Source: Trebonia sp036276115 (GTDB lineage Bacteria > Actinomycetota > Actinomycetes > Streptosporangiales > Streptosporangiaceae). Taken from it: a stretch of DNA of 64,000 bases. The stretch spans positions 1-64,000 of the forward strand of contig DATBEM010000025.1 in the NCBI GenBank assembly GCA_036276115.1. The letters are read 5' to 3'. This document shows positions 33,528 to 39,938 of the stretch, in pieces. Below the pieces are notes generated by a model, which made no database searches, was not told the DNA's origin, and saw nothing but the letters and a program-made list of their open reading frames with translations. How positions within the stretch are numbered: position 1 is the stretch's first letter; every line of letters starts with the position of its first letter. The position numbers and the translations under genes were made by a program.

Positions 33528-34085
33528 ATGAGCAGTACTCACGATCAGGGCCCTCGGGACACCGGCACGGGCGTCAGCACCGGCGCGGGCGTCAGCCGGG
33601 ACGCCGGGACCGCGACCACGCAGGACACCCGGGCCCGGGAGGCGGGCCGCCATCAGGTGCCCCGCCCCTCCCCCCACTACGAGGGCACCGCGGACAGCGG
33701 GCCCGGCCCGCGGGGCGCGGCCCGGGGGTTCACCTACGCGGCGGCCGCCCTCATGATGCTGTCCGGGGCGTGGAACTTCCTGGAGGGCATCGCGGCCGTG
33801 GTCCGGGGCGCGTTCTTCGGCCGGCTGCCGGCCTACGCGTTCGACCTCTCGGTCCACGGCTGGGGCTGGTTCCACCTCATCCTCGGCGCGGTCGTGTTCG
33901 TCGCGGGCGCCGCCCTGTTCCTGGACATGTGGTGGGCACGGGCCATCGGCGTGCTGCTGGCGGGGGTCAGCGGCATCGTCAACTTCCTGTTCATCCCCTA
34001 CCAGCCGGTCTGGTCGATCGTGATCATGGCCCTCGACGTCGCGGTCATCTGGGCCCTGCTGACGCCCCGGCGACGGCACGCCTGA
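33528..34085 (+). CDS. DUF7144-type membrane protein
   Basis: A 185-residue protein. The first 65 residues are hydrophilic and low-complexity (Thr/Gly/Arg). Four helices follow (about 68-90, 108-128, 132-150, 155-178), with SGAWNFLEGIAAVVRGAFF, HGWGWFHLILGAVVFVAGAALF and IPYQPVWSIVIMALDVAVIWAL, the DUF7144 pattern. The RBS is GGAAGG before the ATG. These proteins occur beside universal-stress and dormancy genes; the biochemical role is unknown. Confidence 0.85.
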   Translation: MSSTHDQGPRDTGTGVSTGAGVSRDAGTATTQDTRAREAGRHQVPRPSPHYEGTADSGPGPRGAARGFTYAAAALMMLSGAWNFLEGIAAVVRGAFFGRLPAYAFDLSVHGWGWFHLILGAVVFVAGAALFLDMWWARAIGVLLAGVSGIVNFLFIPYQPVWSIVIMALDVAVIWALLTPRRRHA

Positions 34086-34137
34086 CCGGATCGGCCTCCT
34101 AGCAGCCAAGCCCCCGAGAGGGAGACCCGAGAGAACA

Positions 34138-34176
34138 GCCCCCACGCCGCTCACCCGCTCCGATTGGAGTGGGGGC
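34138..34176 (+). terminator. Possible terminator after the DUF7144 gene
   Basis: Arms GCCCCCAC (34138-34145) and GTGGGGGC (34169-34176) enclose 23 nt that contains a smaller CTCC/GGAG hairpin. It is about 50 bp downstream of the stop. Confidence 0.5.
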
Positions 34177-34270
34177 GCCCCATCCCCAGGCCCGGCCGCG
34201 CCGGGCACGACAGGCCAGAGCAGCCAATGACGGCTGGCGCCCCGCGCGGGGCGCATGAGCGGGAGCACCG

Positions 34271-34830
34271 ATGGCGAAGCCATTCAACGGGATCATCAAC
34301 ATCGACATCCGGGCGCGGGTTCGAGCGCTTCTACGGCTTCCTCGGCGCCGGGACCAATCAGTGGTACCCCGACCTCGTCTCGCCCACGCCGACCACCAGC
34401 TCGGGCGGCTGCTGGACTACCTGGAGGAGACCGGCCAGCTCGATAACACGCTCGTCATCTTGGTGCCCGACAACGGCGCGTCCGGGAACGGCCCGGCTCC
34501 GTGACCTGATCAGCCTCAGGTACGTGGAGGCCGGCGCCAACAACGCGCTGCCGCTGGACGACCGCAGCCCGGTCGACGTCCTCACGACTGTCGGCGTCGT
34601 TCGACAAGGAGGGAGAGAACCCGGGCGGCGTCGCGACCGGCATACTGTCGCTGTACCACGGGGACCAGAAGGCCGGCGAGGGCCGGATCAAGACCCAGCC
34701 GGGCAAGTTCTCCATCGCCGGCGAGGGGCTGTGCGTGGGCCGCGACTCGGGCGAGCCGGTGACCGACGATTACCCCGGCGGTGCGCCCTGGCCGTTCACC
34801 GGCGGCACCATCCACCGGGTGGGATCGGTT
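34271..34830 (+). pseudogene. Arylsulfatase remnant, several internal deletions and frameshifts
   Basis: Pieces of a large actinobacterial arylsulfatase appear in order but in changing frames. They are MAKPFNGIINIDIR (34271-34312), GFERFYGFLGAGTNQWYPDL (34317-34380, next frame) and LAHADHQLGRLLDYLEETGQ...DNGASGNGP (34379-34494). Next come RDLISLRYVEAGANNALPLDD (34500 on) and LSASFDKEGENPGGVATGILSLYHGD...GEGLCVGRDSGEPVTDDYPG...FTGGTIHRV (34588-34825). Full-length relatives have about 750-800 residues; under 200 codons survive. The formylglycine CxPxR site and most metal ligands are gone, so it cannot be active. Each junction looks like a deletion. Confidence 0.85.
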
Positions 34831-34925
34831 CTGCCCGGGCCGGGGTTCCCGCGCCCCGGCGCGACTAGGGCTGGTCCCCCGTCAGCACGGTTGGCCACTA
34901 TGACCTGCGGGTATCGCAATCTGTA

Positions 34926-36347
34926 ATGGATATGAAGCATCAGCCCGAGATGGCCAGCCTGCCCCGTGACGAGCAGGCCCGGCTGGGCAAGGCGGCCCGC
35001 AAGCGGGTTCCCCGGCACAGTCACGCCGACCTGCGGCCGTCGGCCGATCGCGATCCCGTCGGGCTGCTGGAACGGCAGGCCCGGACCCGGGTCGCCGACC
35101 TGGTCCCGGTCCGCTACGGCCGGATGCTCGCCTCGCCGTTCTCCTACTTCCGGGGCGCGGCGCTGCCGATGGCAGCCGACCTGGCGACCACCCCGGCGAC
35201 CGGCTTCACCGTGCAGGCATGCGGCGACGCGCACCTGTCGAACTTCGGGCTGTTCGCCTCGCCCGAGCGGCGGCTGCTGTTCGACGTCAACGACTTCGAC
35301 GAGACGCTGCCCGGCCCCTGGGAGTGGGACGTGAAGCGGCTGGCGGCCAGCCTGGAGATCGCCGCCCGGGAGAACGGCGTCGGCCGCAGGCAGCGGCGGG
35401 CGATCGTGGCCTCGGCGGTTGCCCGCTACCGGGAGGCGATCACGATGTTCGCCGGCATGAGCAGCCTCGACACCTGGTACTCGGCGGCTGACGTGTCCGG
35501 CCTGCGCGACGTGATCGACTCGCGCCTGACCAAGCGGCAGCGGCGCGTCTGGGACCGGAGCACCGCCAAGGCCCGCGCGTCGGACAGCATGAAGGCCCTG
35601 AGCAAGCTGACGACAATGGTCGAGGGCAAGCCGCGGATCGCGGCCGACCCGCCGCTCATCGTCCCCGCCGAGGACCTGTTCGACGTGGCCGAGGAGTCCC
35701 CCGAGGTGATCGCGGGGGTGCTCAGCCGGGTGCTGGGCCGCTACCGGCGGACGCTGGAGACCGACCGGCGGCGGCTGCTCGACCGGTACCGGTTCTCCCA
35801 CATGGCCCGCAAGGTCGTCGGCGTCGGCAGCGTCGGCACGCGCTGCTGGATCGTGCTGATGCTCGACCCGACCGACTCCAGCCCGCTGTTCCTGCAGGTC
35901 AAGGAGGCACAACCCTCGGTCCTGAGCGACTACGCGCAGGCCACTACCTTCCGCAACGAGGGCCAGCGCGTAGTCGCCGGGCAGCGGCTCATGCAGGCGG
36001 CGAGCGACATCTTCCTCGGCTGGGACCGCGTCGCCGCCGACGTGGACGGCGAGCCTCGCGACTACTATGTCCGCCAGCTCCGCGACTGGAAGTTCTCCCT
36101 CGACATGGGGGCACTGCGCCCGGAGGGCCTGGAGCTCTACGGCCAGGCCTGCGGCTGGACGCTGGCCCGCGCGCACGCCAAGTCCGGCCAGCCGAGCGCG
36201 ATCGCCGGCTACCTGGGCAGCTCACCCGTCTTCGACGAGGCGGTGGCCGACTTCGCCGCCGGCTACGCCGACCTGATGGAAGGCGACTACCGCGCCCTGG
36301 CGTCGGCGACCGCCTCCGGCCGGGTCGAGGCGCTCACTGGCGTCTAG
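34926..36347 (+). CDS. DUF2252 protein
   Basis: A 473-residue soluble protein of the DUF2252 family (kinase-like fold). Conserved segments are RYGRMLASPFSYFRGAA, VQACGDAHLSNFGLFASPERRLLFDVNDFDETLPGPWEWDVKRLAASL, then LQVKEAQPSVL and FLGWDRV...DYYVRQLRDWKFS. The CGDAHLSNFG/FDVNDFDE pair resembles a phosphotransferase catalytic loop and metal-binding DFD, so phosphotransfer is possible but unproven. The start ATG has no clear RBS. It follows the sulfatase remnant and ends at CTAG opposite a small minus-strand gene. Confidence 0.9.
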   Translation: MDMKHQPEMASLPRDEQARLGKAARKRVPRHSHADLRPSADRDPVGLLERQARTRVADLVPVRYGRMLASPFSYFRGAALPMAADLATTPATGFTVQACGDAHLSNFGLFASPERRLLFDVNDFDETLPGPWEWDVKRLAASLEIAARENGVGRRQRRAIVASAVARYREAITMFAGMSSLDTWYSAADVSGLRDVIDSRLTKRQRRVWDRSTAKARASDSMKALSKLTTMVEGKPRIAADPPLIVPAEDLFDVAEESPEVIAGVLSRVLGRYRRTLETDRRRLLDRYRFSHMARKVVGVGSVGTRCWIVLMLDPTDSSPLFLQVKEAQPSVLSDYAQATTFRNEGQRVVAGQRLMQAASDIFLGWDRVAADVDGEPRDYYVRQLRDWKFSLDMGALRPEGLELYGQACGWTLARAHAKSGQPSAIAGYLGSSPVFDEAVADFAAGYADLMEGDYRALASATASGRVEALTGV

Positions 36348-36350
36348 GCG

Positions 36351-36676
36351 CTAGCGCGGGCGGACCTCGCGCAACAGCCGCCGGACGTCGCGGTACGCCT
36401 CGGCCGCTCCGGCGGCGAGCCCGGCCGCTCCGGCGGCGAGCCCAGCCACGAGGCGGACGCAGGGGCCGTGGCGCCGGCCAGGGCGGCCACCGTGGCGCCG
36501 AGGGCTTCCTCCGACGTGGGCTCCTGGCCGCGCGCGCGAAGCTCGGCCAGGTACGGCTCGCTGAGCCCTGCGCGGTCTTTGCCCGCCGACTGTGCCCGCG
36601 CCGCCGCGAACGCCTCCCGCCGTGACCGTGACCGATGCCGGATCTCGGCCCAGCCGTCAGCTTGGGCCATGCTCAT
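36351..36676 (-). pseudogene. Small hypothetical gene with probable frameshift
   Basis: From the ATG at 36676 the frame reads AEIRHRSRSRREAFAAARAQ...YLAELRARGQEPTSEEALGATVAALAG and then turns into Pro/Arg/Ser-rich sequence ending at 36344. In another frame, the same strand reads HGPCVRLVAGLAAGAAGLAAG, then AEAYRDVRRLLREVRPR and a stop at 36351, which is far more protein-like. A single-base-scale shift near 36470 would join them. A 21-bp tandem duplication (36402-36443) lies in the second half. It follows the HxlR gene by 3 bp. No family recognised. Confidence 0.5.
36402..36443. repeat. 21-bp tandem repeat, 2 copies
   Basis: Two exact GGCCGCTCCGGCGGCGAGCCC units. On the minus strand in the protein-like frame they encode a duplicated GLAAGAA. 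Confidence 0.95.
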
Positions 36677-36679
36677 CGT

Positions 36680-37222
36680 TCACGGCTGGCTGTCGGCTTT
36701 GGGCCGGGTGCGGATTGTCGCGTCGGTCTGCTCGGACGAGACGACGTGGCCGGCCGCGCACTTGACGGCGATGTCCAGGCGCTTCCCGCAGCCGGAGTGG
36801 AGCAGCTCGATGGGGGCGGTGCTGTTCTCCAGCTGGTCCCCCCAGCGCATCATGGCCACGAGGACCGGGAAGAACGCGCGGCCCTGGTCGGTCAGCACGT
36901 ACTCCATGCGGGTGCGGGAACCGGGCTCGCGATAGGGCCGCTGGGTCAGCAGGCCGCCCTCGACCAGCTTCTTGAGCCGCTTCGCGGCGAGGGCGTCGCT
37001 GAGGCCGGTGTGCCGGGCGAGGTCCTCGAACCGGTGGGCCCCGAGGAACGCCTCGCGCATGAGGATCACGGCTGACCGGGTGCCGACCAGCTCCAGGGCG
37101 CGCTCGATCGAGCACGACATCTCGGCCGTCCACGCGTCGCGGTTGGCGAAGCGGCCAACGCGGCCCATGACGCCGTCGTCCGGGCCGGGCTGGCGGAGTT
37201 CTGCCGTCACGTTATTCACCAT
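36680..37222 (-). CDS. HxlR-family transcriptional regulator
   Basis: A 180-residue regulator with the HxlR winged helix: CSIERALELVGTRSAVILMREAFLGAHRFEDLARHTGLSDALAAKRLKKL, then GLLTQRPYREPGSRTRMEYVLTDQGRAFFPVLVAMMRWGDQL. The Cys at the start of the domain is the typical HxlR cysteine. A C-terminal tail of about 45 residues contains CGKRLDIAVKCAAGHVV, a further Cys pair. RBS AGGTGAGG precedes the ATG. Its divergent neighbour is only a hydrolase remnant, so its original target may be lost. Confidence 0.9.
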   Translation of the reverse strand: MVNNVTAELRQPGPDDGVMGRVGRFANRDAWTAEMSCSIERALELVGTRSAVILMREAFLGAHRFEDLARHTGLSDALAAKRLKKLVEGGLLTQRPYREPGSRTRMEYVLTDQGRAFFPVLVAMMRWGDQLENSTAPIELLHSGCGKRLDIAVKCAAGHVVSSEQTDATIRTRPKADSQP

Positions 37223-37270
37223 GCCTCACCTTTGACATTGACTAGACAGAAGCAAACTCAGCAGATATGG

Positions 37271-37296
37271 CCTGACCACGCCTCAGTCTGGTCAGG
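37271..37296. promoter_or_regulatory. Inverted repeat upstream of the HxlR gene
   Basis: CCTGACCA (37271-37278), 10 nt, TGGTCAGG (37289-37296): perfect 8-bp arms, 26 bp overall, about 50 bp upstream of the HxlR start and before the hydrolase remnant. Spacing suits a dimeric regulator such as HxlR. Confidence 0.6.
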
Positions 37297-37399
37297 ATCT
37301 AACCACGCCCGATCGGCCTAGCGTTACCGACGCGCCGCTGGGCCACCCATAGCGCCATGAATGACGCGTCTCTCGCTAAGAGGCGGGTCCCAGGGCGGT

Positions 37400-37641
37400 T
37401 CGGCCCTTGCGTTCGGGGAGACGGTTCCCTCGCTGGAGTACGTGAAGGTGCCGACCGCGATCGCCCAGTTCCCGGCCGACATCGCCGTCCCCGCCCCTGC
37501 CGCTGGATGGAGCGCACGTACAACCTCACCCGGCCCGCCCCCTTGGCCCGCAGCGGCCACTTCCCCCCCACCCGCGAGGAGCCAGGCCCGCTGGCCGACG
37601 ACATCACCGCCTTCCTCCGCGACCTGCGCAGCCCGGCCTGA
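37400..37641 (+). pseudogene. Alpha/beta hydrolase (epoxide hydrolase-like) 3' remnant
   Basis: In one frame from about 37400: FGETVPSLEYVKVPTAIAQF, then PADIAVPAPAAGW. In the next frame: WMERTYNLTRPAPLARSGHF, PPTREEPGPLADDITAFLRDLR and a stop at 37641. This order (VPTAIAQFPAD, RTYNLT, GHF, EEP, ADDI) matches the C-terminal end of epoxide-hydrolase-type alpha/beta hydrolases, with the catalytic His in GHF. The frame changes near 37508. The N-terminal three quarters with the nucleophile are missing. Boundaries are approximate. Confidence 0.62.
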
Positions 37642-37698
37642 ACCTGAGCACGCGGTAAGAAACGCGACTTTTCGGCCAGGTCGCGATAACGTCGCGAC

Positions 37699-38796
37699 GT
37701 GACCGACGCTCCCGCCCCCACCGGCGCCGGGCACGGCGCGCCGAAGAAGCGGCTGGTCCGGCGGTTTGCGACCAGGCTCGGCGCGGCAGTGCTCGCGGTG
37801 ATCATCATCGCGTGCGCGCCCTTCGGGTACCTCATCGTGATCGGGTCCGGCCGGCCCTCGGGCACGATCGCGGCGGCAGGCGGGGACGGGCTCTGGATCG
37901 GGCACATGTGGGTGGACGGCCGCGAGGCGCAGGCCAACGTGGCCCAGCTCGCGGCGACAGTCGAGGCCGACGGCATCAGGGACGTCTTCGTCCACGACGG
38001 GCCGCTCAACGACGACGGCACCCTCCCGGTCAAGCTCGACCCGAGGGCGGCCTGGTTCGTCGCGACCTTCCACAAGCTCGCGCCGGGCATCCGGGTGCAG
38101 GCGTGGCTCGGCCAGGAGGTAGGCACCGGCACGGGCGTGCTGGACCTGGCCAACAAGGCGACCCAGGCGCGGATCGTCGCCAGCGTGAAGTACGCGCTGG
38201 ACGTGCAGGGGTTCGACGGCGTCCACTTCGACATGGAGCCGGTGCCGAGCGGCAACTGGGGGTACGTGCAGCTCCTGCAGCAGGTTCGCCCGGTTACCAC
38301 CCAGCAGCACAAGTTCCTGTCGATCTCGGCCGACCAGGTTGAGCCGGCGGCCGGGATGATGGCGGTCAGCGACGCGATCGCGGGGCACCCGCACTTCTGG
38401 TCGGCGGGCTACCTGCACCAGCTCGCCGGCCTCGTCAATGAGGTCGCCCTGATGGACTACGACACCTGGATCCCGTCCAGCCCCGCCTACGCCGGCTACA
38501 CGAGGACCGAGACCAAGGTCGCGCTGCGCGCCATGCCGGCCGGCGTCCGCCTCCTCATCGGCCTGCCCGCCTACCCGCCGAACCCGCCGACCCACGACTC
38601 CGGCGAGACCATCCCGGCCGCGATCACCGGCGTCCGCCTCGCCCTCGGCTCCGGCCCGCCCGCCAACGTCGGCGTCGCCTTGTACGTGGACTTCGCCGCC
38701 ACCCCCGGGGACTGGCAAGCCTACGAAGAGGACTGGGTGAAGGTACTGCACCCCGCCTCGTCGCCGAAGGCCCTGCCCAAGATGCCGGGATACTAA
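37699..38796 (+). CDS. Membrane-anchored GH18-like glycoside hydrolase
   Basis: A 365-residue protein. A cytoplasmic Arg/Lys-rich start and one helix (about 26-48) form a signal anchor; the rest is extracellular. QGFDGVHFDMEPV (170-182) is the GH18-type catalytic strand, with Asp173, Asp178 and Glu180 as candidate DxxxxDxE residues, and ALMDYDTW (about 252) is the matching Asp-Tyr strand. The spacing differs slightly from classical DxxDxDxE chitinases. It may cleave or bind a wall or capsule glycan. Start is GTG; the gene is monocistronic. Confidence 0.75.
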   Translation: MTDAPAPTGAGHGAPKKRLVRRFATRLGAAVLAVIIIACAPFGYLIVIGSGRPSGTIAAAGGDGLWIGHMWVDGREAQANVAQLAATVEADGIRDVFVHDGPLNDDGTLPVKLDPRAAWFVATFHKLAPGIRVQAWLGQEVGTGTGVLDLANKATQARIVASVKYALDVQGFDGVHFDMEPVPSGNWGYVQLLQQVRPVTTQQHKFLSISADQVEPAAGMMAVSDAIAGHPHFWSAGYLHQLAGLVNEVALMDYDTWIPSSPAYAGYTRTETKVALRAMPAGVRLLIGLPAYPPNPPTHDSGETIPAAITGVRLALGSGPPANVGVALYVDFAATPGDWQAYEEDWVKVLHPASSPKALPKMPGY

Positions 38797-38908
38797 GGGC
38801 CGGGCGGCACCGGCCAGCTAGCGGCATCACCGGCAGCGGCGCCCTGGCAGTCGACCCGACGGCACGCACCGCATCCGGCTGGAGTACCAGGTCGTTCCGG
38901 GCTAGCTG

Positions 38909-39130
38909 TCATTCGCCCGCGGCGCCCTCGGCCTCCCAGCGGAGCAGGTCACCGGGCTGGCACTGGAGCGCCTCGCAGAGCGCGGCCAGCGTCGCGAACC
39001 GCACCGCCTTGGCGCGGCCGTTCTTGAGCACCGCCAGGTTGGCGGGCGTGATCCCCACCCGGTCGGCCAGCTCGCCCACGGACATCTTCCGCTTCGCCAG
39101 CATCACGTCGATGTCGACGGCGATCGGCAT
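38909..39130 (-). CDS. Small XRE/Cro-type DNA-binding protein
   Basis: A 73-residue helix-turn-helix protein: DVMLAKRKMSVGELADRVGITPANLAVLKNGRAKAVRFATLAALCEALQCQPGDLL covers the full HTH_3 domain, like B. subtilis YozG. Its ATG lies inside the TGA region of the upstream DUF2975 gene, so the two are coupled. It probably controls the operon through the palindrome at 39654-39670. Confidence 0.9.
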   Translation of the reverse strand: MPIAVDIDVMLAKRKMSVGELADRVGITPANLAVLKNGRAKAVRFATLAALCEALQCQPGDLLRWEAEGAAGE

Positions 39131-39621
39131 CAGATCACCTCGTCCAGCTCGGCCCGCATCCGCGTCGCCTCCCCGTGGCGGGCGACGGCCTGGGCGAGCA
39201 GCATCCGCAGCACGAGCACGATGAGCGCCACCCCCAAGATGGCCACGCCGATCCCGCCCATGATGAGCGTGACCCCCGGGTCGGCGCGCTGGCCAGGCGC
39301 GTTCACGGCCGTGACCGCGAACCACACGAAGGCAGCCGCGACGATCGCGCCGATGATGACGTCCACGTACCGGAAGGCGCCGTGGGAGAACACGGTCCCG
39401 CGCCGCACCATCGCCACCAGGCGCCACACGCAGGCCCCGATGACCTCGACCGACACCAGGCCCAGGATCGTGAACACGCGGAACGCGGTCAGCGGGAGCG
39501 ACCCGCCCTCCGGGTCACGCCCGCTGGCCAGCGTCCACACCATCAATGCCTGCACGAGCACGGCGCCGGTGAGCACCAGCACGAGCACGGCGCGCAGCGC
39601 GCGCACCGCCAGCTTTCCCAT
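39130..39621 (-). CDS. DUF2975 membrane protein
   Basis: A 163-residue protein with four helices (about 7-30, 45-67, 84-104, 117-142), containing FRVFTILGLVSVEVIGACVWRLV, GTVFSHGAFRYVDVIIGAIVAAAF and MGGIGVAILGVALIVLVLRML, as in the DUF2975 (YoaS-like) family. The ATG at 39621 is chosen for its GGGAGGA RBS; an ATG 15 bp upstream lacks one. It overlaps the XRE gene. The DUF2975/XRE pairing is widespread and may be a membrane-linked regulatory unit. Confidence 0.88.
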   Translation of the reverse strand: MGKLAVRALRAVLVLVLTGAVLVQALMVWTLASGRDPEGGSLPLTAFRVFTILGLVSVEVIGACVWRLVAMVRRGTVFSHGAFRYVDVIIGAIVAAAFVWFAVTAVNAPGQRADPGVTLIMGGIGVAILGVALIVLVLRMLLAQAVARHGEATRMRAELDEVI

Positions 39622-39653
39622 GATCCATCCTCCCATCGAACTGCGATAGGAAT

Positions 39654-39670
39654 CTATCGAAATTCGATAG
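39654..39670. promoter_or_regulatory. Palindromic operator upstream of DUF2975-XRE
   Basis: CTATCGAA-A-TTCGATAG, perfect 8-bp arms with one central base, about 33 bp before the DUF2975 start. A third CGATAG half-site lies at 39644-39649. AT-rich compared with the surroundings. The best candidate site for the encoded XRE protein. Confidence 0.75.
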
Positions 39671-39780
39671 GTAGGTCAATCTTCAGACCCAGCCGGGTGA
39701 GTCTCGCTTAGCGCACGACGGTCAACGTCAGCCCGTCTCGCCGAGTCTCGTTCACGCATCCGTTCGCGAATACAAGCCAA

Positions 39781-39811
39781 AGGCCCGGCTCTCTGTTCGA
39801 GAACCGGGCCT
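39781..39811 (-). terminator. Terminator downstream of tRNA-fMet
   Basis: AGGCCCGG (39781-39788) pairs with CCGGGCCT (39804-39811), extended by a CTCT/GAGA-type inner stem. On the minus strand it follows the tRNA 3' end by 5 bp and is followed by TTGGCTTGTATT. Confidence 0.75.
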
Positions 39812-39816
39812 GACCT

Positions 39817-39893
39817 TGGTAGCGGGGGTAGGATTTGAACCTACGACCTCTGGGTTATGAGCCCAGCGAGCTACCGAACTGCTCCACCCCGCG
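39817..39893 (-). tRNA. Initiator tRNA-fMet (CAU)
   Basis: A 77-nt gene with CCA encoded. The acceptor is CGCGGGG...CCCCGCU with a C1/U72 mismatch; the D-arm has GGAGCAGTTCGGTAGCTC; the anticodon arm is CTGGG-CTCATAA-CCCAG, with three G-C pairs next to the loop; the T-arm contains GGTTCAAATCC. The 1/72 mismatch and the three G-C pairs mark an initiator rather than an elongator tRNA. Confidence 0.97.
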
Positions 39894-39938
39894 GCGACTC
39901 CTTCACTGTATGAACTACGGGGCGCGAACGCAAATCGA

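Noticed and set aside
38797..38908. Possible gene remnant after the GH18-like gene
   Set aside because: One frame ends DGTHRIRLEYQVVPG, which looks protein-like, but it is too short to assign to any family.
39817..39893. tRNA as integration site of a mobile element
   Set aside because: No integrase, direct repeat of the tRNA 3' end or phage gene is found on either side.
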